IMG/VR virus record: IMGVR_UViG_3300015263_000690 | Location: 1-28,024 of that record | From: a virus | Reading direction: 5' to 3' (one strand) | Length of the DNA stretch: 28,024 bases | Shown here: positions 12,320 to 18,396 of the stretch, one piece after another | Layout of the letters: each line of letters opens with the position of its first letter | Position numbering within the stretch: position 1 is the first letter of the stretch | Translations under genes and position numbers: made by a program | Notes under the pieces: model-generated | What the model was told of the DNA's origin: nothing | Databases searched by the model: none | What the model saw: the letters and a program-made list of their open reading frames with translations, nothing else

Positions 12320-12511
12320 ATGACGAAAACGAAAGCCGTGCAGTTGTTCGGTTCGGTCAAGCACCTAGCTGAGGCCCTCGAGGTGACGCCGTGGCGCATC
12401 TACCAGTGGCCGGAAAAGCTTGGCCACAAGGACACGGACCGGGTGTTGGGCGCCGCCATTCGCACCGGTCGCATTCGCGCCTGCAAGGCTTGTGAAAAGG
12501 CGGCGGCATGA
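12320..12511 (+). CDS. cro: Cro-like DNA-binding protein, 63 aa
   Basis: I chose ATG 12320 because an upstream in-frame ATG at 12302 lies inside the promoter and could not be on the transcript. The 63-residue protein matches small Cro proteins in size and form: FGSVKHLAEALEVTPWRIYQWP is a helix-turn-helix (about residues 10-31). RIRACKACEKAAA is its C-terminal tail. It is divergent from the repressor and the first gene of the rightward transcript. It should bind the same operators and end repressor synthesis. No Shine-Dalgarno is present, in keeping with a leaderless mRNA. Confidence 0.85.
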   Translation: MTKTKAVQLFGSVKHLAEALEVTPWRIYQWPEKLGHKDTDRVLGAAIRTGRIRACKACEKAAA

Positions 12512-12537
12512 TGACTTCCTCCTAGTGGTAAGGGATT

Positions 12538-12568
12538 GGCGGCTGGCACCCCGGCCGCCTTTTTTATT
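12538..12568 (+). terminator. Intrinsic terminator after cro
   Basis: GGCGGC (12538-12543) pairs with GCCGCC (12554-12559), followed by TTTTTTATT. It lies between cro and the CII-like gene, the position of lambda tR1, and would limit expression of the replication genes unless read through. Confidence 0.82.
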
Positions 12569-12624
12569 CTCCCGGCAAGGGCTTCCAAACCCTTCCGAAA
12601 CGGCGAGCGAGGTTTTGCAAGCGC

Positions 12625-13023
12625 ATGGAACAGACCAATATCGACAGCATTCCGGATGATCTCACCGAGGCCCTGCGGGCGACGGTGATGCGTCTTGGCG
12701 GCGCCAAACGCATTGGCCAGTTGTTGTGGCCGGAGAAGGAAATCCACCGCGCGGCGATCGATCTCGACAACGCGCTGAACCGCGACCGGGCGGAAAAACT
12801 CTCGCTCGAACAGGTCGATCTCATCATCGCCGAGGGCCGCAAGGCTGGCTGCCATGCAGTGATGCAATACCTGGGGTCGCGCCACAGTTACGAGGTTCGA
12901 CCGATCGAACCGGAAGACGAGCGGGCCCGCTTGCAGCGGGAGTTCATCGATCACGCCAAGCAGCTCGAGCAGATCGCGGCCCAGCTCGGCCATGTATTGC
13001 CGGCGCTGAAGGCGGTCGGCTAA
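12625..13023 (+). CDS. CII-like phage regulatory protein (CP76/PF06892-type)
   Basis: The 132-residue protein resembles the phage regulatory CII family: an N-terminal helical DNA-binding region (LTEALRATVMRLGGAKRIGQ, LLWPEKEIHRAAIDLDNALN, then KLSLEQVDLIIAEGRKAGCH, about residues 13-78). A C-terminal helix suited to multimerisation follows (RLQREFIDHAKQLEQIAAQL). Such proteins are encoded just after cro and influence the lysis-lysogeny choice or early transcription. GAGG lies 12 bases before the ATG, a little far. The stop overlaps the next start in TAATG. The family call is from pattern; the regulated promoter is unknown. Confidence 0.72.
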   Translation: MEQTNIDSIPDDLTEALRATVMRLGGAKRIGQLLWPEKEIHRAAIDLDNALNRDRAEKLSLEQVDLIIAEGRKAGCHAVMQYLGSRHSYEVRPIEPEDERARLQREFIDHAKQLEQIAAQLGHVLPALKAVG

Positions 13024-13199
13024 TGGCCTCGATGCCGCTCTCCGAGCGCATCGAGGATGCCTGCGAAGGGCTGGTCGTGATTGCGCTCATGGCGGCAGCG
13101 GTCATCATCGGTTGCGCGGGATTGTTATTGCAATGGTTCCTGGCCACGCCGGTGCGCGCATATGAGCGGTTCCGGCGACGGTCGCATCGCCACTTGTGA
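13023..13199 (+). CDS. Small membrane protein, 58 aa
   Basis: The ATG at 13023 overlaps the CII-like stop in TAATG, so I start it there and not in the longer frame from 12726. One strong membrane segment (about residues 18-41, LVVIALMAAAVIIGCAGLLL) is flanked by an acidic N-terminus and a basic tail (YERFRRRSHRHL), predicting a cytoplasmic C-terminus. No family was recognised. It is part of the early-right transcript. Confidence 0.66.
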   Translation: MASMPLSERIEDACEGLVVIALMAAAVIIGCAGLLLQWFLATPVRAYERFRRRSHRHL

Positions 13200-13211
13200 A
13201 GGGAGGGAAAA

Positions 13212-13451
13212 ATGTCCGCATACAGACTCGACATCGTGATGGAACGGATCGAGGCCGCGCCGGCAAGCAGTCCGGTGGCGGTTTTCAAGTCCGCCGACCC
13301 GCAATACCTCAATGCCGTGTTCGCATCGACCTATCACACGCAGAAGCTGATTCGCGAAGGAGATGAGAACTACATCGGCACCTTTCACCGGCGCATGAAC
13401 ATGGATGCGGTGCGCCAGGAGCTCACGCGCTACCTGCGGCCAGCCGCCTGA
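13212..13451 (+). CDS. Hypothetical protein, 79 aa
   Basis: A strong GGGAGGG stands just upstream of the ATG, and the stop overlaps the next ATG in TGATG. The 79-residue product starts MSAYRLDIVMERIEAAPASS and continues with AVFKSADPQYLNAVFAS and a basic helical end (MDAVRQELTRYLRPAA). It looks like a small soluble alpha/beta protein of the early-right region. No motif gives a function. Confidence 0.7.
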   Translation: MSAYRLDIVMERIEAAPASSPVAVFKSADPQYLNAVFASTYHTQKLIREGDENYIGTFHRRMNMDAVRQELTRYLRPAA

Positions 13452-13777
13452 TGTTGCCGAAGGATCCGGCGCGGCACGCCGCCTACGTCAAGGCGGCTTC
13501 CGAGCGCAAGCGCATTTACTGGGAGCGCTACAGAAAGAAAAAGGCCGACATCAAGGCCCGGACGGAGCAGGCGAAGCGCGATTCCTATGCTCGCCGGGTC
13601 GCCAAATCCAAGGCGACCATCTCCGCCAAGCGCGAGGCCAAAGGCCAGCAATACCGGCCATGCATGTGCTGTCATCGTGATTTCTTTTCTGACGGACCGC
13701 ACAACCGGTTGTGCGCGAATTGCCGCGGCGGTTCGGTCATCGAATACGGCACTATCCGGCTCGACAACTTCGCGTGA
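13451..13777 (+). CDS. Small basic zinc-ribbon protein, 108 aa
   Basis: The first 65 residues are a very basic helix (ERKRIYWERYRKKKADIKAR and onward). They are followed by a compact zinc-ribbon-like unit CMCCHRDFFSDGPHNRLCANC (about residues 71-91; CxxC repeated twice). A charged helix joined to a zinc ribbon suggests nucleic-acid binding, fitting its place before the replication ATPase. Start and stop overlap the neighbours (TGATG and GTGA). Exact role unknown. Confidence 0.74.
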   Translation: MLPKDPARHAAYVKAASERKRIYWERYRKKKADIKARTEQAKRDSYARRVAKSKATISAKREAKGQQYRPCMCCHRDFFSDGPHNRLCANCRGGSVIEYGTIRLDNFA

Positions 13778-14013
13778 TCGGCTGGCTGAAGCGCGGAGCG
13801 CATTGCTGGATGAATCAGCAGGGTTATCACATCAGCGAGGCCATGGTCGGTGGCGTCGCGCTATTCAGCGCGTGGACGCCGAATCTTGGCAAAGACGAAC
13901 ATGCGGCCTTGCTGCGCGAGCGCTATGCCATCGGCGAATCGGTGCCGCAGGCGCGGCAATTGATCGGCGTATTCGCGAGCATCGAGGCGGCGGCCGAGGC
14001 CTGCGCGACATGA
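13774..14013 (+). CDS. Hypothetical protein, 79 aa, GTG start
   Basis: I chose GTG 13774, which overlaps the previous stop in GTGA, over an ATG at 13711 inside the upstream gene. The 79-residue product begins VIGWLKRGAHCWMNQQGYHI and contains SEAMVGGVALFSAWTP and a helical end (QLIGVFASIEAAAEACAT). The N-terminal beta pattern resembles small DUF-type proteins that follow a single substrate-like strand pair, but I recognise no family. It overlaps the next gene in ATGA. Confidence 0.66.
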   Translation: MIGWLKRGAHCWMNQQGYHISEAMVGGVALFSAWTPNLGKDEHAALLRERYAIGESVPQARQLIGVFASIEAAAEACAT

Positions 14014-14510
14014 GCGAAAGATTGAAATTGCCGCCGTTCGGCAAGGCAGTGCACGCGACGCGGGATGCGATGGCGGCCCAAGGCAAGGCGCCGGACTTCG
14101 TGACCGTGCTCTATGGCGACAACTGCTGGGACCTCGCCAAGCAACTCGATCCGGTAATACTGGTCCCTGCGGGAGAATTTGAAACTGGCAAATATGACTG
14201 GTCGCCGGTCACCGACGTCGCGATCGAGCTCTGGTGGCTTGGTGGAGAAGATGCCATTGCCCTGGCGATCGAGCTCGCACGCATTAGCGCCCCGATTCAT
14301 GTGACCCTCGGCGATCCCGCCCGGCGTCATCGGCGTGAACTGACCGACTTTCTCTGGACACCGGATTGCCAGCCCCGCCATGAGGGTTGGTCGCATGAAT
14401 TGGGGGCAGATTATGAGCGGCGTTTCTGGCTTTACCAGCGCTGCCGCGCCGCCGATCTCGGTTTATGGAAATTGAGCGATGACGACCGAAGACAAGCCGC
14501 CGGAGGATAG
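14010..14510 (+). CDS. Hypothetical protein, 166 aa
   Basis: I start this gene at ATG 14010, in an ATGA overlap with the previous gene; the frame continues upstream to 13587 only as a shadow. The 166-residue protein has a central alpha/beta part (FVTVLYGDNCWDLAKQLD, VILVPAGEFETG, VTDVAIELWWLGGEDAIALA) and an acidic, aromatic C-terminal part (ADYERRFWLYQRCRAADLGL). It overlaps the replication ATPase by 32 bases. The regular hydrophobic strands suggest a folded enzyme-like or structural domain, but no catalytic motif is clear. Confidence 0.7.
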   Translation: MSERLKLPPFGKAVHATRDAMAAQGKAPDFVTVLYGDNCWDLAKQLDPVILVPAGEFETGKYDWSPVTDVAIELWWLGGEDAIALAIELARISAPIHVTLGDPARRHRRELTDFLWTPDCQPRHEGWSHELGADYERRFWLYQRCRAADLGLWKLSDDDRRQAAGG

Positions 14511-16176
14511 TCCTGGCGGCAGCAATGTCACGCTGCTTGCCGAATCACGGCGCAAAAAGGCGCGCAAGAAAGGCCATGCCTCTGGTGGGCCGTCAAGCAG
14601 TGATGGCAGGCCGGAGATAAAGATCACGAAGGGCGATCTGCCGAACATCCTCGATTCGGCGGATAAGGCATTGGGCGAGGGTGACCCGACGATTTATGCC
14701 CAGCATGCGCGACTGGTGCGCGTCGTGGCATTCGGTTGCGATGACGAACAGGACAATCGCATCCGCCGGCGATCCGGCGCCATCGTCGTCCAACAGGTGA
14801 CGGCCGCGCACTTGCGCGATCGACTGGCGCATGTGGCGGCCTGGTGGCGTTTTGACGGGCGCGCCGGAGACTGGTTTCCGGCCGACGTGCCGAATGCCGT
14901 TGCGGAAAGCTTCATTGCCCGGGCCGGCACCTGGCGCCATGTGCGTCCCCTTACTGGTGTGGTTGAGGCGCCTACGCTGCGCGAGGACGGTTCCGTGCTC
15001 GATCAGCCGGGATACGATTCGCAAAGCGGTATTTTCTTTGCCGGCAAGCTGCCGGATGGCTACACGCCACCATCCGAAAAGCCGAGCCGGGATGAGGCCC
15101 TCAAGGCGCTGGATCTGTTGTGGGATGCAATTCGGGATTTTCCCACGGTGGGACCGGAGGATCGCGCCTCGATCATCGCCGCGATGCTGACGGCGCTGGT
15201 TCGCCGGTCACTTCCTTCTGCGCCAATGATTGGGATTTCGGCGCCCATGCCCGGTACGGGCAAAAGCAAGCTCGCCGACATGATCGCCATTCTGGTGACC
15301 GGTCGGCAGGCGCCAGTGCTCAGTATTGGCGACGACCAAGCCGAGGGCGAGAAGCGATTGGCTGCGGCGCTGCTCTCCGGCGATGCCATCGTGAACCTGG
15401 ACAACATCGAGCGGCCGCTGTTCGGTGATCTGCTATGCCAGGTGCTGTCACAGCCTTCTGTGCATCTGCGGCCGTTGGGTGGATCGGTGCAGGTCACGGT
15501 CGTGACGAATATCGCGTTTCTCGCCACCGGCAACAATCTCGATATCCGCGGCGACCTGAAACGGCGCATCGTACTCGCCAGGCTGGATGCCAAGATGGAG
15601 CGACCAGAACAGCGCAAATTCGAGCGCGACATCATCGATATCGCCATCGAGCGGCGCGGCGAATGGATCCGCGCCTGCCTGACGATCATCAGGGCCTATT
15701 TGGCGGCTGGGCGGCCAAGTGTAGACGCTGCGCCATACGGCGGATTCGAGGCATGGGATGCATGGTGCCGACGGCCCCTGCTTTGGTTGGATGTCCCGGA
15801 CCCATTATTGGCAAGTGAAGAAGTGCGCGCAGAAGACCCGGATATTGCGTTGCAGCGCATGTTGTTCACGGCGTGGGACAAGGCATTCGGGCAGGAAAGC
15901 GTCACCGCCGCCGAAGTGGCCCAGCGCGCCGTTGAAACCGACCGCATAGAGGCGGGCAAAGGCAACCACCTTCACCCCGACCTGCATGAGGCGGTGCTTG
16001 CTGCGTGCGGGGAAAAGATCACTTCCAAGCGGTTCGGTTATTGGCTGCGGCGCCACAAGATGCGTGTCTGCGACGGTTACCGATTGGAGATGGCCGGGTT
16101 CGATACGCATTCGAAAATCGCCAAGTGGCGACTGGCGACAATCAGGGCTGCGGGTAATGCTGGTAATAGCGGGTAG
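14479..16176 (+). CDS. Phage replication P-loop ATPase (primase-helicase/initiator-like)
   Basis: The 565-residue protein has an unstructured basic N-terminus (residues 1-45) and a middle domain. An AAA-type helicase core follows with Walker A SAPMPGTGKSKLADM (about 254-268), Walker B IVNLDNIE (about 305-312) and a sensor-like FLATGNNLDIRGDLKRRI (about 347-364, including an arginine-finger-like RR). The C-terminal region ends in a basic winged-helix-like part. This is the pattern of phage D5/RepA-type replication helicases. It should unwind the phage origin, which may lie at its own 3' end. A separate DnaC- or primase-like gene was not seen. Confidence 0.82.
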   Translation: MTTEDKPPEDSPGGSNVTLLAESRRKKARKKGHASGGPSSSDGRPEIKITKGDLPNILDSADKALGEGDPTIYAQHARLVRVVAFGCDDEQDNRIRRRSGAIVVQQVTAAHLRDRLAHVAAWWRFDGRAGDWFPADVPNAVAESFIARAGTWRHVRPLTGVVEAPTLREDGSVLDQPGYDSQSGIFFAGKLPDGYTPPSEKPSRDEALKALDLLWDAIRDFPTVGPEDRASIIAAMLTALVRRSLPSAPMIGISAPMPGTGKSKLADMIAILVTGRQAPVLSIGDDQAEGEKRLAAALLSGDAIVNLDNIERPLFGDLLCQVLSQPSVHLRPLGGSVQVTVVTNIAFLATGNNLDIRGDLKRRIVLARLDAKMERPEQRKFERDIIDIAIERRGEWIRACLTIIRAYLAAGRPSVDAAPYGGFEAWDAWCRRPLLWLDVPDPLLASEEVRAEDPDIALQRMLFTAWDKAFGQESVTAAEVAQRAVETDRIEAGKGNHLHPDLHEAVLAACGEKITSKRFGYWLRRHKMRVCDGYRLEMAGFDTHSKIAKWRLATIRAAGNAGNSG

Positions 16177-16263
16177 TGTTTCCTCCCTCGTGCGAGAACT
16201 GTCAGAGTGACAAATAATATATATGGGCCAGAACATCACCCTCTATTGCCGCATTACCCGCAG
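16148..16263. other. Possible replication origin: iteron-like repeats, AT-rich core and 13-bp inverted repeat
   Basis: CTGCGGGTAATGC at 16148-16160 is repeated exactly in inverted form as GCATTACCCGCAG at 16251-16263. The left copy is followed by two variants of GGGTAAT at about ten-base intervals (16161 and 16171). Between the copies is the only AT-rich stretch nearby (CAAATAATATATAT). This is the composition of a small iteron origin at the end of the replication gene. The left repeats also encode AGNAGNSG, so coding could partly explain them. The 124 bases between genes hold nothing else except an 18-codon frame with no ribosome site. Confidence 0.4.
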
Positions 16264-16300
16264 GTTGGGTTTCACGTGAATCTGAACCGATGGAGGGACG

Positions 16301-16975
16301 ATGGCTGAGTTTGGCTCAAATCGCGATATTCGGGAATTGATGGAACGCTGGGCCCGCTGGCGGCATGGTGCCAGGCGTTCTGGCGGCATGGGAAAGACAA
16401 TACTGCATCGGGCCATGGATGGCATGCCTGGCACGAACTGCCCACGGTGCCATGGCCGCGGATACCGACTGGATGAGCCGGTCTGCAAGCAGTGCGGCGG
16501 AGCAGGTCGGATTGATCTCGAGCCGCAGGCCGTGCGTTCCACTACCCGGGAATGCAAAAACTGCGATGGAGAAGGGGAGGTCAAAGGCCGGACGTGTATC
16601 CCATGCCGTGGAACCGGCCAACTTCACCTGCAAATGTTGCAGGTAAACCCGGCGTTTATTCGATCAACCTATATTGCCCCAGATGACCCGGTGAGTGAGC
16701 GGATAGATCGGCTAGTCTGCGAGCTCCGGCAGCGCGATGAGCTGCTCGGATACTACTTCGTGGTTTACATGGAATATTGCGATGGGCGTGGTGGCACCAA
16801 GGCAATGAAGGCAGAACGCTTGGGCATTACCTGCGCCAGCTTCGAGAAACGACTGCAGCGGGCCATTGAGTGGTTTGGCCAGAGCCTCGCTGATAGCCGA
16901 ACGCCACGGCAGATCCCTTTTCCGTATCGCGACGGCCAATCGGTGGGCTTGACGGCTTGTCAGGAAAGCGTATGA
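16301..16975 (+). CDS. Putative late antiterminator (Q-like) with DnaJ-type zinc fingers
   Basis: GGAGG precedes the ATG. The 224-residue protein holds four CxxCxGxG motifs, as in the DnaJ zinc-finger domain: CPRCHGRGY (47-55), CKQCGGAGR (62-70), CKNCDGEGE (85-93) and CIPCRGTGQ (99-107). A helical C-terminal domain follows (ERIDRLVCELRQRDELLGYY, then MKAERLGITCASFEKRLQRA, about 140-200) resembling a sigma-like HTH. This combination occurs in Q-type antitermination proteins. It is the last gene before the packaging genes and is followed at once by a strong terminator, exactly where Q acts. No J domain is present, so it is not a chaperone. Confidence 0.62.
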   Translation: MAEFGSNRDIRELMERWARWRHGARRSGGMGKTILHRAMDGMPGTNCPRCHGRGYRLDEPVCKQCGGAGRIDLEPQAVRSTTRECKNCDGEGEVKGRTCIPCRGTGQLHLQMLQVNPAFIRSTYIAPDDPVSERIDRLVCELRQRDELLGYYFVVYMEYCDGRGGTKAMKAERLGITCASFEKRLQRAIEWFGQSLADSRTPRQIPFPYRDGQSVGLTACQESV

Positions 16976-17008
16976 TTCTTCCCATCGTGGGGTAGTACCC
17001 CTGAAAGA

Positions 17009-17036
17009 AAAGCCCGGCCGAAAAGCCGGGCTTTTT
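17009..17036. terminator. Strong, bidirectional intrinsic terminator
   Basis: AAAGCCCGGC (17009-17018), loop CGAAAA, GCCGGGCTTT (17025-17034) is followed by TT on the plus strand and TTTCTTTC on the minus strand. It ends the rightward early transcript after the Q-like gene and also the minus-strand gene at 17053. A smaller palindrome, GGGGTAGTACCCC, lies just before it at 16989-17001. Confidence 0.88.
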
Positions 17037-17052
17037 GTTTGCTGCTTTGTTG

Positions 17053-17349
17053 TTATTGCTTGGCGAGCATCTGCTTGGCGACCGGCGATGTCATCGGGAT
17101 GATCTGTTCCGAGCCGCAATGCCGGCATACCTTGCGCTTGGTGGTCATTCGCCATACCGAGTAGATGATGCCCGGGATGATGAGTAGCGCCCAGCACAGC
17201 AATTCCATCCCCATCGAACCCCTAGCGCGCACCACCGGCTTTCCGGTTTCACCACACTGCTTGCATAGCATCGGTTTGGTAGGCAGGAACTGCACGGCGA
17301 TAATGGCCACGATCACCGCAATGACGATGAAAGAAAATAACGATTCCAT
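17053..17349 (-). CDS. Membrane-embedded double zinc-ribbon (LITAF-like) moron protein, 98 aa
   Basis: The ATG at 17349 has GGGAG eight bases upstream, so the longer frame to 17550 is rejected. The protein has a membrane segment (about 4-22), a CKQCG half-ribbon (31-35), a hydrophobic segment with LLIIPGIIYSVWRM (about 51-68), and a second half-ribbon CRHCG (about 75-79). A CxxC-hydrophobic-CxxC layout like this occurs in LITAF-type monotopic membrane domains. It is a single gene read against its neighbours, with its own terminator and probable promoter. This is the profile of a moron expressed in the lysogen, perhaps affecting the host envelope or superinfection. Confidence 0.7.
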   Translation of the reverse strand: MESLFSFIVIAVIVAIIAVQFLPTKPMLCKQCGETGKPVVRARGSMGMELLCWALLIIPGIIYSVWRMTTKRKVCRHCGSEQIIPMTSPVAKQMLAKQ

Positions 17350-17362
17350 TGTTGTGCTCCCT

Positions 17363-17374
17363 GTGGTTAACCAC
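17363..17374. promoter_or_regulatory. Perfect 12-bp palindrome upstream of the moron
   Basis: GTGGTTAACCAC lies 14 bases before the moron ATG, between it and the possible start of its transcript, and within 16 bases of the divergent HNH gene. Its position suits an operator. It does not resemble the immunity operators. Confidence 0.45.
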
Positions 17375-17389
17375 TGCTCAGTGTAATGC

Positions 17390-17734
17390 ATGCCACAGTC
17401 CCCGCCCAGACCATGCAATTGGCCTGGCTGTGGTGTGCTCAGCAGAACTGGATACTGCGCGAAACATTCTGCGCAGAAAGAATCTGACAGACGGCAGCGC
17501 CGAGGCCCACGCCCGTACGACAGGCGTGTATGGCGTGATGGCATTCGCATGACGCAGCTGGCTCAAGAGCCACTATGCCGTGAATGCCAACGCCTTGGCC
17601 TAGTGACTGCTGCCACAGAGGTCGACCACATCGATGGCGACCCAACCAACAACGAATCCTCTAACCTACAGAGCCTTTGCAAGCGTTGTCACAGTATCAA
17701 GACCGCTCGCTGCGACGGTTCGTTCGGAAGGTAG
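17390..17734 (+). CDS. HNH endonuclease of the packaging module
   Basis: The 114-residue protein has an N-terminal Cys/His cluster (C9, C14, C23, H26), a basic linker, and an HNH core: EPLCRECQRLG (C63, C66), EVDHIDGDPTNN (77-88) and NLQSLCKRCHSIKT with the closing CxxCH. In HK97-type phages an HNH protein encoded beside the terminase genes is needed for cos cleavage and packaging, which fits its place directly before TerS. No clear Shine-Dalgarno precedes the ATG. A homing endonuclease is less likely given this position. Confidence 0.9.
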   Translation: MPQSPPRPCNWPGCGVLSRTGYCAKHSAQKESDRRQRRGPRPYDRRVWRDGIRMTQLAQEPLCRECQRLGLVTAATEVDHIDGDPTNNESSNLQSLCKRCHSIKTARCDGSFGR

Positions 17735-17880
17735 GGGGGGGGGCGGTCAAATCTTTCGACCGGCCAGCCCGGCGACCGGTGGCCCCCCGTTTCTGTGCAG
17801 CCGGGAGATAGGCGAGGGGGGTATAGCAAGGGTGGGTATTGCCCCAGCATCTGGGCGCTGCCGGCCGGGAGTGACGAATC
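17735..17880. other. Gap between HNH and TerS: candidate cos/packaging region
   Basis: These 146 bases carry no credible gene. They start with a run of ten G (17734-17743) and then a short hairpin (CGGTC ... GACCG). A C-run (GGCCCCCC) and a G-run (GAGGGGGG) follow. The cos sites of P27-type terminase phages often lie here or just upstream of HNH and are GC-rich, but I cannot see a cut site. Confidence 0.35.
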
Positions 17881-18396
17881 ATGAAACCAGGACCGAAGCC
17901 GCTGCCGACCAATGTGCACTTGCTGCGCGGCAATGCCAGCAAGAAACCGCTGGCCTCGTTGCTGGATGATGTCGTCCGCCCGGAAGTCGAAATTCCTGAG
18001 CCGCCCGCGCATCTCGAGGGAGAAGCGCTCTCCGAATGGAAGCGCATCACCCCATTCCTGCAGCAGCTCGGCCTAATCTCGCAGATCGATCGCGCGGCGC
18101 TCGCCGGGTACTGCGACACCTGGGGCGAGTACGTATGGGCATGCGAGCAGATCAAGAGCCAGAACGCGCAGGACCAAAGCGGGCAACGCGGGCGGGTGTG
18201 GGACACGCCGTCGGGCTACAAACAGATATCGGTGCTGCAGCAGATTCGAAACCGGGCGCTGGATCAGATGAAGTCGTTCCTGGCGATGTTCGGCATGAGC
18301 CCAGCGGATCGCTCGCGAGTGACACAGTCGGATCCGCAGATGGGGCTGCCGGGAGTGGAGCAACCGCAGACGGCGGGTTGGGGAAAGTTCAACTAA
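17881..18396 (+). CDS. terS: P27-family terminase small subunit
   Basis: The 171-residue protein opens with the typical P27 signature (GPKPLPTNVHLLRGNASKKPL) and continues with PEPPAHLEGEALSEWKRITP, LGLISQIDRAALAGYCDTWG and a helical C-terminal part. A glutamine-rich tail follows. TerS recognises the packaging site and passes the DNA to the large subunit. It follows the HNH gene, and its 3' end overlaps the TerL start. The plain ATG at 17881 has GGGAG upstream. Length and order are normal for the family. Confidence 0.92.
   Translation: MKPGPKPLPTNVHLLRGNASKKPLASLLDDVVRPEVEIPEPPAHLEGEALSEWKRITPFLQQLGLISQIDRAALAGYCDTWGEYVWACEQIKSQNAQDQSGQRGRVWDTPSGYKQISVLQQIRNRALDQMKSFLAMFGMSPADRSRVTQSDPQMGLPGVEQPQTAGWGKFN

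Noticed and set aside
16223-16279. 18-codon frame upstream of the Q-like gene as a leader peptide
   Set aside because: There is no ribosome site, and it lies in the proposed origin; nothing supports translation.
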